Below are positions 6,714 through 15,918 of a stretch of DNA of 17,494 nucleotides, piece after piece. How positions within the stretch are numbered: position 1 is the stretch's first letter; the number at the start of each line of letters is the position of its first letter. The notes beneath the pieces were generated by a model. It did no database searches and was not told where the DNA came from. It worked only from the letters and a program-made list of their open reading frames with translations. The position numbers and the translations under genes are program-made. This DNA comes from Bacteroidota bacterium (lineage in GTDB: Bacteria; Bacteroidota; Bacteroidia; Chitinophagales; Chitinophagaceae), in assembly GCA_023409975.1 (NCBI GenBank), contig JAEYQO010000036.1, forward strand, positions 1 to 17,494. Reading direction: 5' to 3'.

Positions 6714-6733
6714 GCTGGAAAATTTCGTTGCTT

Positions 6734-7756
6734 ATGAGGTGGATTATTTCATTTTGTGTTCTGTTTTTGTTTTCTGTCCCGGCTGAAGCACAGCTGACCA
6801 GAGCAGATTCTCTGAAAAAGGCGCTGGAGACAACCAATCTGGATACAGTAGCCTGGACTTACGGTGGTGCTTTAAACCTGGGCCTGAATCAGGGATTCCT
6901 CCACAACTGGCCCGCAGGAGGTGAGCTGGCTTCACTCACCGTTAACGGTCAGTTCGCCGGGTATATCAATAGAGTTTACCATCGCCATCTCTGGGCAAAC
7001 AACCTCGATATGACCTATGGCCTGTTCTACGCCTACTCCAGCGACTTCAGACCCCGCAAGGTGGATGACAGGCTGGATTTTACGTCGAAGTACGGGGTGC
7101 AGATGGATAATAGCAACAGCTTCTATTTCTCAGCGCTCGTGAATTTCAAAACACAGTTCACAGAAGGGTATGACTACAGTCTTCCCAATTGGGACAGTCT
7201 TCCCACATCCGCGTTTTTATCACCTGCCTATATCACGGGGGCAATTGGGGTTGAATTCCGCAAAGGGAATAACATCAGCCTGTTCCTTTCCCCATTTGCT
7301 GCCAGGCTGACGCTGGCAGACCGGTTCTATACGCGTCAACGCCCCGAGGGAGCTTTTGGTATCCAATACAATGAAACTTCCAGAAGGGAGCTCGGTGCAT
7401 ACTTCTCAGGTCGGTATCAGGTACAGGTTAATAAATCGCTGCTGTATCGTACACGGGTCGATCTCTATATGAACTATCTGGCAAAGGACAAGTTCGATGA
7501 GGCAGGAGTATTGGTCAAGCGCGATAACGTTGGCAATATCGATATCCTTTGGGATAATTTCTTCTCGTACAAAATATCCAGATACCTCGACATAACAGTT
7601 GCCGCAACGTTCATTTACGACAATGATATTCCTTACGAAAAATCTTTCGTTGATGAGGCTACCGGCGAAACGATTGAGAAAGAAGAGCCAGGTACCGGAC
7701 TAGGGTGGTGGCAGGTAAAACAGTTGCTGACGATAGGTTTCAGATACAAGTTTTAA
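6734..7756 (+). CDS. DUF3078 outer membrane protein
   Basis: The protein is 340 residues from the ATG at 6734. A TTG two codons upstream (6728) is in frame but unnecessary. The signal peptide is MRWIISFCVLFLFSVPAEA. The mature protein opens with WTYGGALNLGLNQGFLHNWPAGGELASL, a pattern I recognise from the Bacteroidota family DUF3078, followed by alternating beta-strand sequence and a C-terminal barrel-type end (LLTIGFRYKF). The fold is very likely an outer membrane barrel. The function of the family is not established. It follows gldB by 20 bases with no terminator, so co-transcription with gldB is likely. Confidence 0.82.
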   Translation: MRWIISFCVLFLFSVPAEAQLTRADSLKKALETTNLDTVAWTYGGALNLGLNQGFLHNWPAGGELASLTVNGQFAGYINRVYHRHLWANNLDMTYGLFYAYSSDFRPRKVDDRLDFTSKYGVQMDNSNSFYFSALVNFKTQFTEGYDYSLPNWDSLPTSAFLSPAYITGAIGVEFRKGNNISLFLSPFAARLTLADRFYTRQRPEGAFGIQYNETSRRELGAYFSGRYQVQVNKSLLYRTRVDLYMNYLAKDKFDEAGVLVKRDNVGNIDILWDNFFSYKISRYLDITVAATFIYDNDIPYEKSFVDEATGETIEKEEPGTGLGWWQVKQLLTIGFRYKF

Positions 7757-7816
7757 CCCTTCAAAGTCCTGAATATGCTGTAGCTTCGGCATCCGGCACT
7801 CAGAAAGTATAAACAG

Positions 7817-8629
7817 ATGTCAGCAAGTTATCAGATCAGGTTGCCACAGTTTGAGGGTCCTTTTGACCTGTTGCTGTTCTTTATAGAACGCGATGAGCTG
7901 GATATCTACAATATTCCCATCAACCAGATAACAAAAGACTTTCTTGAATACATCCATTCCCTGGAGTCACTGAACATCGAACTGGCCAGCGAGTTTATCC
8001 TGTTTGTTTCTACACTCATGAGGATCAAGGCGAAGATGTTGCTGCCGAGAAGAGAGCTGGATGCCCAGGGTAATGAGATCGATCCCAGGCAGGAGCTGGT
8101 CGACAAGATTCTTGAGTATAAGCGATTTAAGGAAGCCTCTGAGGAAATGGCGCTGATGGAAGCAGAGCGTCTGCTGCAACAGAAGCGTGGTAACATACGT
8201 AAAGAACTGGAAGCGCTTAGTGAAGAGTATTCTGAGGGAACCGAGATACAGACGGTTACGTTATACAAGTTGATGCAGGCCTTCGAGCGCGTAGCCAAAC
8301 GGTATAATGAGCGTCAGAATAAGCCACAACACGTGGTGATAAAGTATAACTATAGCCTGGAAGGCCAAAGGACTTTTTTGCTGGATTATCTGAAAGAGCA
8401 GGGTAGAGCCGCCTTTGAATCGGTCTACAGCCAGTGCAACGACAGGATCCACGCCATTTTCACCTTCCTGGCTATGCTGGAGCTGATTCAGCAGAAATTC
8501 TTTACCATCCTTACCGGAACCGGCAGGAACAACTTCATCCTTGAATGGAACAACAACCGCGAGGAAGAGCTGCCGCCCGAAGGACTGCCTGAGGGTACTC
8601 CTGATCCTCAGGATGATGTAACTGTATAG
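7817..8629 (+). CDS. scpA: Segregation and condensation protein A
   Basis: This 270-residue protein opens with the kleisin signature of ScpA, LPQFEGPFDLLLFFIE (residues 9-24), followed by IYNIPINQITKDFLEYI and the helix FILFVSTLMRIKAKMLLPR. The C-terminal part (from about residue 200) fits the winged-helix domain that contacts the SMC head. ScpA with ScpB and SMC forms bacterial condensin, which organises and segregates the chromosome. The acidic tail after residue 248 is variable in the family. scpB is not adjacent. The gene lies 60 bases after the DUF3078 gene with no visible terminator, an envelope-gene context with no evident functional link. Confidence 0.95.
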   Translation: MSASYQIRLPQFEGPFDLLLFFIERDELDIYNIPINQITKDFLEYIHSLESLNIELASEFILFVSTLMRIKAKMLLPRRELDAQGNEIDPRQELVDKILEYKRFKEASEEMALMEAERLLQQKRGNIRKELEALSEEYSEGTEIQTVTLYKLMQAFERVAKRYNERQNKPQHVVIKYNYSLEGQRTFLLDYLKEQGRAAFESVYSQCNDRIHAIFTFLAMLELIQQKFFTILTGTGRNNFILEWNNNREEELPPEGLPEGTPDPQDDVTV

Positions 8630-8682
8630 CACCCCTGTTATCGGCACCAGCTCTGTTGGCAAGGTTTTCCCATGTAGTTTTT

Positions 8683-8687
8683 GGAGG
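8683..8687 (+). promoter_or_regulatory. Shine-Dalgarno site that supports a TTG start
   Basis: GGAGG is a full anti-16S match, uncommon in this window. It lies 11 bases upstream of TTG at 8699 and overlaps the alternative TTG at 8681, so it can only serve the later one. The only nearby ATG, at 8672, is followed at once by TAG. Confidence 0.5.
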
Positions 8688-8698
8688 CCGATATCGAA

Positions 8699-11287
8699 TT
8701 GAAATACAAATTCACAATCCTGCAATTCTCCTGTCTCCTGCATTTTTCCTGCGCTATCCTGATGTGCTCAGGAGTTTCACTTGGTCAGACAAGCGCCCCG
8801 GGTTCCTCAGATAGCATCAAAATCATTGCAGGGAAGGCATCCTATGCCCGCTCCGCTCTATATCAGAAGCTATTCGGCAGGCACTATAGAAAGGAGTGGA
8901 CGACGCCCGTATTAATGCCTTACTTCTATCTCGATACTGCCGCCGGTGGATTGAAGATTTACAAATTAGGGGGCGGCCGACAAACACGCACACTCAGACT
9001 GCGAAATAAGAATGAAAAAGAATTTGTGTTGCGCAGCATCGATAAATCCTTCGGGGGAGCCCTCCCTGAACTTTACCGGGGAACCTGGATAGAAGACTTC
9101 GTGGATGATCAGGTGACCATAGCGCACCCATACGGCGCGCTGATTATACCATCGATGGCGCAAAAAGCCGGGATCTATCATACCCTGCCGACGATAGTAT
9201 ATCTGGAGGATCAGACAGCGCTAAAAGAATACTCACACTTAAGCGGCGAACTGTACCTGTTCGAACAGCGCCCTGACGAAGACTGGTCTGAAGCGCCTAA
9301 TTTCGCCCGTTCAGACAAAATTATCAGTACGGAAAACATCCTGGAAAAAACACTGAAAGAGAATGATCATGTGGTGGATCAGGAAGTCTATCTCCGAGCC
9401 CGGCTTTTCGATTATTTGATTGGTGACTGGGGAAGACATGAAGATCAATGGCGCTGGGCAAGAGTAAAGCGGGGAGATGTAGAGCAGTATTTGGCCATAC
9501 CCCGGGATCGTGACCAGGCTTTTACGGTTTTTGATGGGAGACTGCTCCAGGCAGGCATCAGCCTGTCAGGACTCAGACATTTTCAGGGCTTTCACAATGA
9601 GGTGCAGGACGTTCCCGGCTATAACTTTCCACCAAGATTCCTGGACAGAAGATTCCTGAACGGACTGGATCGACGGGTTTGGATTGAAACGGCGCAGGAC
9701 CTGAAAGCCCGGATCAATGATAGCGTCATTGCACGGGCCGTATCGCAACTTCCCGGAGAGGTGTACCCCATCTCAGGTCCCTGGCTGATAGAGCGGATCA
9801 AATCAAGAAGAGACAATCTTGTCCCGTATGCAGAAGCTTACTATGAAAACCTGGCCGAAAATGTGGACATTCCGGGTACCAGGGATGCGGAGTGGTTTCA
9901 GGTAGTGCAAAATGGGAAAGACAGCACGCATGTAAGCGTGTTCCGGATAGAAAATGATGGTGTTCGGGCGCAGGACCCATTTTATTCAAGAGTATTTCTT
10001 GCGGTCGATACCAGGGAAGTTCGTTTGTATGGCATCGGGGGAGCCGATGTGTACGACATTTCCCGAAATCCTGATAATCCTATCAAAGTTCGGATCATTG
10101 GCGGACCAGATCATGATTCCCTGGTTGTAAACGGGTCGCCCGGTAAGCTCAGGGGAAATGTTACCTTCTACGATAACAGCAGTAATCATTTATCCGGCGC
10201 CAGCCTCATTCGTCTGAAGCTGTCGAAGAAGCCGACTGTACATGAATACCACTATGACGCCTTCAGGTATTCGAGATCAGGTATGACCGTGGGTCTTACT
10301 TATAATTCTGTAGATCGTCTGTTTCTTAAAGCAGGTTACAGGAAGTTGAAGCATAGTTGGAGGAAGAAGCCGTTTGCTTCATCTCAGGAAGTTTTTCTGG
10401 GTTATTCTGTTATACTGAACGGACTTAGTCTGGTTTATAACGGGCATTTCAATAAGGTTCTCGGTCCTCTGGGCTTACAGTTTCACCTCGGATATGACGC
10501 GGTGCGCTGGGCATATTTTCACGGCCTGGGCAACGAAACGGATTTCTCCGGATCACGTTCTTTCTATCGGTTCCGATCGAGTCAGATTAACAGCAGCGTA
10601 TCTCTGGTGGCCCCACTTAATCAGGGGTCTTCCATCTCGGCATCTGCTTTTCTTTATTCTGTAAACCCAATTGACGAAACAGATAAATATTTCAGCCAGC
10701 TTGTGGTTGACGAAAATGCGCTCGACTACAGCGCCTTCACAGGTCTCAGGCTGGAACTCACCCATGATGGACTTGATGATCCACGGGTTCCTACCAAAGG
10801 GATTTCGTTCATAGGCGCTATGGGAGTAACCCGAAATCTGGAACGAACGGAAAAAAGCTATGGCAGCCTTGAAGCCCGGCTTCAGGCCTATATGCCATTG
10901 GGCGGAAATTTCATTCTCGCGACGCATACGGGATTTGAGGCGATCGACGGCAACCCGGAATTCTATCAATATGCTTCCATAGGTGGTGCCCAGACGCTTC
11001 GGGGATATGTCCGGGAACGCTTCTGGGGGAGGACAGCGTTTTATAGTGCAAACGAACTAAGATGGTTACCTCCCTTCAGAAGCTATCTTTTTAACGGCAG
11101 GGCAGGTTTGCTGGCTCTTTATGATGTGGGGCGGGTGTGGATGCCAGGGGAGCAGTCCGACAAACTGCATGCGGCCTGGGGTGGCGGCGTACTCTTGGCT
11201 CCTTTCAATAGAATGCTTTTTGGAATCACCTACGCTATTTCAGAAGAGAATAGACTCTTCCAGATCCGTATCAGCCAGCCCTTCTGA
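8699..11287 (+). CDS. Kinase-like domain fused to an Omp85/BamA-type outer membrane barrel
   Basis: The protein is 862 residues if started at TTG 8699, which exposes a signal peptide (MKYKFTILQFSCLLHFSCAI...SLGQ) and has GGAGG upstream. Residues 40-290 hold a region with a lysine/arginine strand (KEFVLRSIDK), a catalytic-loop-like motif IGDWGRHEDQWRW (241-253) and a metal-loop-like motif IPRDRDQAF (267-275). Spacing and residues recall the DRH and Dx(D/N) motifs of FAM20-, CotH- or PI-kinase-type folds, but kinase activity is inference. Residues about 444-480 (YGIGGADVYDI, RIIGGPDHDSLVV) resemble RTX-type beta-roll repeats. The C-terminal 330 residues are a barrel with an Omp85 signature (GGAQTLRGYVRERFWGR, 762-778) and a terminal phenylalanine. 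POTRA domains are not evident. Related Bacteroidota proteins, as I recall, may carry a metallophosphoesterase in front; none is present here. It is last in the gldB-run and its stop abuts that of the convergent gene. Confidence 0.7.
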   Translation: MKYKFTILQFSCLLHFSCAILMCSGVSLGQTSAPGSSDSIKIIAGKASYARSALYQKLFGRHYRKEWTTPVLMPYFYLDTAAGGLKIYKLGGGRQTRTLRLRNKNEKEFVLRSIDKSFGGALPELYRGTWIEDFVDDQVTIAHPYGALIIPSMAQKAGIYHTLPTIVYLEDQTALKEYSHLSGELYLFEQRPDEDWSEAPNFARSDKIISTENILEKTLKENDHVVDQEVYLRARLFDYLIGDWGRHEDQWRWARVKRGDVEQYLAIPRDRDQAFTVFDGRLLQAGISLSGLRHFQGFHNEVQDVPGYNFPPRFLDRRFLNGLDRRVWIETAQDLKARINDSVIARAVSQLPGEVYPISGPWLIERIKSRRDNLVPYAEAYYENLAENVDIPGTRDAEWFQVVQNGKDSTHVSVFRIENDGVRAQDPFYSRVFLAVDTREVRLYGIGGADVYDISRNPDNPIKVRIIGGPDHDSLVVNGSPGKLRGNVTFYDNSSNHLSGASLIRLKLSKKPTVHEYHYDAFRYSRSGMTVGLTYNSVDRLFLKAGYRKLKHSWRKKPFASSQEVFLGYSVILNGLSLVYNGHFNKVLGPLGLQFHLGYDAVRWAYFHGLGNETDFSGSRSFYRFRSSQINSSVSLVAPLNQGSSISASAFLYSVNPIDETDKYFSQLVVDENALDYSAFTGLRLELTHDGLDDPRVPTKGISFIGAMGVTRNLERTEKSYGSLEARLQAYMPLGGNFILATHTGFEAIDGNPEFYQYASIGGAQTLRGYVRERFWGRTAFYSANELRWLPPFRSYLFNGRAGLLALYDVGRVWMPGEQSDKLHAAWGGGVLLAPFNRMLFGITYAISEENRLFQIRISQPF

Positions 11288-13519
11288 TCACCTGATCAAC
11301 ATCACCTCTCCCTTGTGAACTTCCTCTTTGCCCGTAAGGCATTTGGCTCTCAGGACGTAGAAATAGGCACCCGTTCCCTGTGGTTGATTTCGAAGGGTGC
11401 CATCCCATCCCTCATTTGGCCTGAATGAATGAAATAGCCTTTCTCCCCAGCGGTTATAGATACTTAGTTCGTAGAAGATTTGGTTGCCGTACATGATAGG
11501 ATGCCAGTCGTCGTTCCTGCCATCTCCATTGGGGGTAAAAGCTGAAGGGTAGGAAAAATTGCAACAGGGAAGTATTTCAGGATACTCGAGCGTAGCCGTG
11601 TCATGACATCCAAACTCGCTGGTTCCGATCGCTGTAATGGTGGTGGGTTCATATAGACGGATAAAGATACTACTGTCAGGCTCGTAAAACAGTTCCTCCT
11701 CAGGGAGCCATTGTACTTCCGGTGTCCCTCTGTGTTTCAGAAAAACGATATCTCCGACACAGGCTGGACCCGCTTCGTTTTCAATGTATAGTACCGGCTG
11801 TGGGAAAGCGGTGATGGTCAGGGTGTCGGGGATAGAATTGCAGGTAAGGTAGCGTTGAAAAGCAAGCCAGGAATAACTGCCTTCCGCCTGAGGCGTAAAC
11901 TGCGGCGGTCCTGCAAGTATCGTTCCGTCCAGTTCCGTCCAGTGAGCCGTTGCGTTCCTGAAAGTGATAGCTGTCAATGTCTCTTCTATTCCGATACAGG
12001 CAATGGTATCCTGAAGTACCGGTTTGTAGGGCAGGATACCACTATCCACAACCTGAAAATTATACTCCGTTATACATTCGAGGAGGTGAGACTCTACAAC
12101 CATCCGGTAGTTGCCGATTTCAAGACTATCAATGAAACTGAGCAGAGAGTCTGGGTATTGGCGTAGGAAGTTTCCCTCCTTATATAGGGAAATAGTTCTT
12201 GGAAGGACTCCGTAATGAATGTCAAATTCCAGTGTTGCCTTATGAATGCACTGTGTTGGATCTATAACTTTTGAGGTTACCTCCACAGGTTTAACGATCC
12301 GAAGCGTCACACCGAAGGTCTGAGCAGCATTTAAAGGGCAATGACGGTCCTTAAGACGAACAAAGAAATTATAGATACCTGCCGGAACTCCGGTTGTATT
12401 CCACTCGAATGAAAAACTGGTGGTTGGTGTATTACCCTGATGTACCTGAAGTACGGCGCCCGGTGGAATGGTGGTATGGCTAATTTCTATTGTGTCCCCG
12501 TCGGGATCTGAGGTCTGATAGTCGAATTTGACTGTGGTGCCTGCCCCCTCACAGATATAAAGGATATTTGTGAGCGTGTCCAGAAGGGCGCCACTTACAG
12601 AAGTTCGGTTAAAATCACCGGTTGGAGGTAGGTTCTGACAGTTGTCCAGTACGATAAAAGTCATTTCCCTCATTGAAGAACCGATCTTCACTCCGTCACG
12701 ATATTCGGTTGTCTGAACCACCACCAAAGCGTTCTGTACGATGTTAGGCTGAAATTTCAATTGTCCATTAAATTGATTGAAATCAAAAGACCCGGACATG
12801 GTTGACATAGGAGTGACTCCGGAATACTGTCCATGGTATATGACTGTGAGGCCGGTAAACCCGTCTACTGCATCAGCATAAAGTGCCGGCACCATTTCGA
12901 ATACTAAGGAATCGCCATCTGCGTCTATTATTCCCTGGTTATACTCCTGGGGAACGTTGATACAATAGAAGGGCGTGGGGATGGTCGTGAATTCAGGAGA
13001 ATTATTAGGGCCGTTCAGATTGTTTAGATCTGCGCTCAGCACTATAAAGCCAGGGTTAATGACATTTGTAATTGCTAAAGTTCGTCCTGCTGAGCTGTTG
13101 TTGGCCAGATTGCCGACAAATAGCATATGCCATTGGTCAGATTTGTACGGGAAAGTGTACTCCGTTTCATATACAAATTTTCTTACGCCTGGGAGGGTTC
13201 CGGATTTGCACTTGGTGCTGTCGATAAAGGCCGGACAAACCGGGGTTACTTCAAGACCTTTCAGAATCACCGCCAGGCTTATGTTTGTGATCTCTATGCT
13301 ACCATCCAGTATCTGTATCTCCGGTGCTGCAGTTTCCAGGAGTGCAAGTGCCCGTGGATTATCCGAGCCACAATCACCATACAGTGTCATCGCGATCTTA
13401 TAGGTGTTCCCGCTGATATGAGTATAGTAAAGCTCGCCACCAAAGATGTGGTTGGCCCTGGCATCCTGGAAAAGACCAGATGTGCATATGATGATTAAGG
13501 TAAGTATAAGTTGTCGCAT
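11288..13519 (-). CDS. Secreted T9SS type B cargo with gliding motility-associated C-terminal (CHU_C) domain
   Basis: This 743-residue protein has an N-terminal signal (MRQLILTLIIICTSGLFQDARA) followed by NHIFGGELYYTHISGNTYKI, a start common to large Bacteroidota surface proteins. The middle is a series of beta-sandwich (Ig/PKD-like) regions with many prolines, aspartates and scattered cysteines, including SDPDGDTIEI and DADGDSLVFE. The last 90 residues hold the type B sorting domain: YPSAFTPNGDGRNDDW, YNRWGERLFHS, GWDGTLRN and a final GEVMLIR. Such domains route proteins through the type IX secretion system to the surface or medium. No catalytic domain is visible, and an adhesive or structural role is inference. 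It is divergent from the histidine kinase gene and converges on the Omp85 gene. Confidence 0.9.
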   Translation of the reverse strand: MRQLILTLIIICTSGLFQDARANHIFGGELYYTHISGNTYKIAMTLYGDCGSDNPRALALLETAAPEIQILDGSIEITNISLAVILKGLEVTPVCPAFIDSTKCKSGTLPGVRKFVYETEYTFPYKSDQWHMLFVGNLANNSSAGRTLAITNVINPGFIVLSADLNNLNGPNNSPEFTTIPTPFYCINVPQEYNQGIIDADGDSLVFEMVPALYADAVDGFTGLTVIYHGQYSGVTPMSTMSGSFDFNQFNGQLKFQPNIVQNALVVVQTTEYRDGVKIGSSMREMTFIVLDNCQNLPPTGDFNRTSVSGALLDTLTNILYICEGAGTTVKFDYQTSDPDGDTIEISHTTIPPGAVLQVHQGNTPTTSFSFEWNTTGVPAGIYNFFVRLKDRHCPLNAAQTFGVTLRIVKPVEVTSKVIDPTQCIHKATLEFDIHYGVLPRTISLYKEGNFLRQYPDSLLSFIDSLEIGNYRMVVESHLLECITEYNFQVVDSGILPYKPVLQDTIACIGIEETLTAITFRNATAHWTELDGTILAGPPQFTPQAEGSYSWLAFQRYLTCNSIPDTLTITAFPQPVLYIENEAGPACVGDIVFLKHRGTPEVQWLPEEELFYEPDSSIFIRLYEPTTITAIGTSEFGCHDTATLEYPEILPCCNFSYPSAFTPNGDGRNDDWHPIMYGNQIFYELSIYNRWGERLFHSFRPNEGWDGTLRNQPQGTGAYFYVLRAKCLTGKEEVHKGEVMLIR

Positions 13520-13630
13520 CTCAGTGATTCCAAATGCAAAGATGTGTGGAAAGAAGAAACTATTTTAAGGACAAAGACACGGAATCGTAAAAAAATGTAA
13601 GATCGGGCTCCCGCTTATCAAAGAATATTT

Positions 13631-13645
13631 ACCTGAATGTCAGGT
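13631..13645. repeat. Palindrome ACCTGA-ATG-TCAGGT in the divergent intergenic region
   Basis: Six bases each side of a 3-base centre are perfect reverse complements. It lies in the 181-base gap between the divergent CHU_C cargo and histidine kinase genes, 56 bases before the kinase start, and is followed by an AT-rich stretch. It may be an operator for either gene. It is too short to act as a terminator. Confidence 0.4.
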
Positions 13646-13700
13646 TTGTATGATAAATCTATTTATTTTTACCTCATTGTTTATCTGAAAGGGTGCCCTA

Positions 13701-15824
13701 ATGAATTGTTCTCGTTTGAAGCGGGAGGCGGAGCGAATTGTATTATTAACTTTATTTTCTGTATTAACTATAGCCTGTCAGCAAGAGTCACCGGCGGTCT
13801 CCCTGGATGAAACGCCTGCATTCTCTCGCATGATAGAAATTGCCGACCATAAGGTCGCTGAAGGTCATTGGGATACAGCGAAGTTTATCATAGAAGCTGC
13901 ATACCGGGAAATACCCAATAAATCTGTAGTTGATAGCTTCAACTATTACAGGTTCCACTATGAACTTCAGTATAAATGCTACAAGGACAGCAAAAGGGCG
14001 TTCGCATATACGGACAGCGTAAAAAGACTGATAGAACGCCACCATGCAGAAAAGACGCTCGCTTCACGGTATGCCCTGATCTATTACTGGAGGGGTGACT
14101 TGTTTTTCGCAGGCAGAGAATATAAAGAAGCATACGAGGAGTATTATAAAGGAAGAGAGATCGGGAAAAAGGTCCTGGATGAATGTGGGCTGGGCGATTT
14201 CAATTACAGACTGGGAATCGTTCTCTACCAGCAGGGCAAGTTTGCGGAAGCAAAGTCTCATTTTCTCAAGTGTTATAACAGTTATTCAACTTGTAACAAG
14301 GATTTTTCCTACCTCTACAGGATCCAGGAGGTACTGGACAACATAGGTCTGTGCTACTATAATAGCGGTGCTTTTGACAGTGCCGCGCATTACTACGATC
14401 GGGCACTCAGCTACATAGAAGAAAACCTCCCCGATTCAACCGAGCATCAGGAAGAACTGAAGAAGGCAGCTATTGCTGTAATCTACGGTAACCTGGCAAG
14501 TGTCCACGAGTCGAAAGGTGAATTTGATCAGGCCAGGGATTTATTTATCAGGAGCATCCAGCTCAACAAAGAAGCTCATTTTGAACACAAGGATGTTCTG
14601 ATCACAAACCTGAAACTGGCCCGGTTCTACTATCAACGGGGGCAGATGCGGGACATGTTTGAGGTTCTGAACGAGCAGGAACGCATGTTAAGCAGTACCC
14701 CGGATGTAGAGGCTCAGATGGAATGGCACTATCTCATGTCGCAGTATTTTAGGAAAACGGATCCAGCGGTAGCTTTCCGTCACTTCTCCAGTTACAATCA
14801 TCTACGTGACTCCCTTCATTCTGTAGCCAGCGATCTGCATCAGGCCGATATAAAAGAACATATCATGAACCTTGAGAAGGAGAGCCGGATTTCTCTCCTT
14901 GAGGAAAATTTCGCCCGTCGTAATAATTATCTGATGATTGCTGTAATTGTGGCGGCGTTGTTACTCATTGCTGTACTCATTGTTATATACTACGTTAAGA
15001 AATTAAGGCTGTATCTGAGGAGATTGGCGCAGCTGAACAATAAAGTCACGGAACAAAAAACGGAACTGGTCCAAGCGCTCGGAGAACTGGAACAATCACA
15101 TAAAGAGAAGGACAAGATTCTCAGAGTGGTCGCGCATGATCTCAGAAGTCCGGTAACCGCCATTTATTCCCTGGCTGATCTTCTGGCCTCCGATCCACAT
15201 CTTTCTGGCGATCAGCGGGAAATCGTAGATCTTATAAAAACTGCCAGCAGCAATTCCCTGACACTGTCACGTGAGATTCTCGATACCGCCGTCATGCAGT
15301 CGGAAGAATACAAACTGGAACCCAGAAACCTGGCTGAGCTTGTAAAGGATAATGTAGAGCTGCTCCGATTCCGGGCCGCCGAAAAGCAACAGACGATATC
15401 ACTGGAGATTGAGGAAGACTGGCTGGAAGCTGCTGTGGACAATGATAAGTTTACCCGCGTAATTGGAAATATCGTCACCAACGCCATCAAGTTCAGCAGG
15501 GAAAATGCAACGATCACAGTCCGGGTGTTCCCACAGGGAAATGATGTCATCATATCGGTCAAAGACCAGGGCATAGGTATTCCAGAAAGTATTAAGGAAA
15601 AGGTGTTCGAAATGTTCACGGAAGCAAAAAGGGCCGGAACCAATGGAGAGAAACCCTACGGTCTGGGATTGTCAATCGCCAGACAGATCGTAGAAAAGCA
15701 CAATGGGATTATCTGGTTCCAGAGCGAGGAAGGCAGAGGAACTACCTTCTACATTGCTATACCTCGCCTCAATATTACAAAAGGCAGCTCAGTCGTCAAT
15801 CAGTCTGCTACTGCAGGATGTTAA
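13701..15824 (+). CDS. TPR-containing hybrid-topology sensor histidine kinase, possibly lipidated
   Basis: The protein has 707 residues. The N-terminus has a short hydrophobic segment ending LTIAC (C26), a possible lipobox with a non-ideal -3 residue. Residues 40-380 contain TPR-like helix pairs (for example YWRGDLFFAGREYKEAYEEYYKG is one repeat-like unit), probably periplasmic. A membrane helix spans about 410-431, followed by a coiled coil (432-470). The kinase core has the H box VVAHDLRSPV (H479), N box GNIVTNAIKFS (N594), G1 DQGIGIP (622-628), F box FEMFTEA and G2 GLGLSIA (654-660). No receiver domain or DNA-binding domain is attached, and no response regulator lies nearby, so its partner is unknown. 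The TPR half should sense an envelope ligand or protein. A divergent T9SS cargo gene shares its upstream region. Confidence 0.92.
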   Translation: MNCSRLKREAERIVLLTLFSVLTIACQQESPAVSLDETPAFSRMIEIADHKVAEGHWDTAKFIIEAAYREIPNKSVVDSFNYYRFHYELQYKCYKDSKRAFAYTDSVKRLIERHHAEKTLASRYALIYYWRGDLFFAGREYKEAYEEYYKGREIGKKVLDECGLGDFNYRLGIVLYQQGKFAEAKSHFLKCYNSYSTCNKDFSYLYRIQEVLDNIGLCYYNSGAFDSAAHYYDRALSYIEENLPDSTEHQEELKKAAIAVIYGNLASVHESKGEFDQARDLFIRSIQLNKEAHFEHKDVLITNLKLARFYYQRGQMRDMFEVLNEQERMLSSTPDVEAQMEWHYLMSQYFRKTDPAVAFRHFSSYNHLRDSLHSVASDLHQADIKEHIMNLEKESRISLLEENFARRNNYLMIAVIVAALLLIAVLIVIYYVKKLRLYLRRLAQLNNKVTEQKTELVQALGELEQSHKEKDKILRVVAHDLRSPVTAIYSLADLLASDPHLSGDQREIVDLIKTASSNSLTLSREILDTAVMQSEEYKLEPRNLAELVKDNVELLRFRAAEKQQTISLEIEEDWLEAAVDNDKFTRVIGNIVTNAIKFSRENATITVRVFPQGNDVIISVKDQGIGIPESIKEKVFEMFTEAKRAGTNGEKPYGLGLSIARQIVEKHNGIIWFQSEEGRGTTFYIAIPRLNITKGSSVVNQSATAGC

Positions 15825-15871
15825 ACTCTCATTAAACTACAGCCGTTGCAAGTCTTTGACTGAAAAGGACT

Positions 15872-15879
15872 TATATTTG
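15872..15879 (+). promoter_or_regulatory. Predicted -7 box for the small lipoprotein gene
   Basis: TATATTTG matches TAnnTTTG exactly, with a start predicted near 15886 and a leader of about 33 bases. TTG triplets lie 13 and 23 bases upstream, neither at the ideal 20, so the -33 element is uncertain. Confidence 0.45.
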
Positions 15880-15918
15880 CTCTCATCTTTTCCGCCTACC
15901 CCTGCCTGAGAGAGGATT

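Noticed and set aside
11922..11941. Perfect 10-base tandem repeat GTTCCGTCCA inside the CHU_C cargo gene
   Set aside because: Only two units, read in different frames within an intact gene; likely chance or old slippage.
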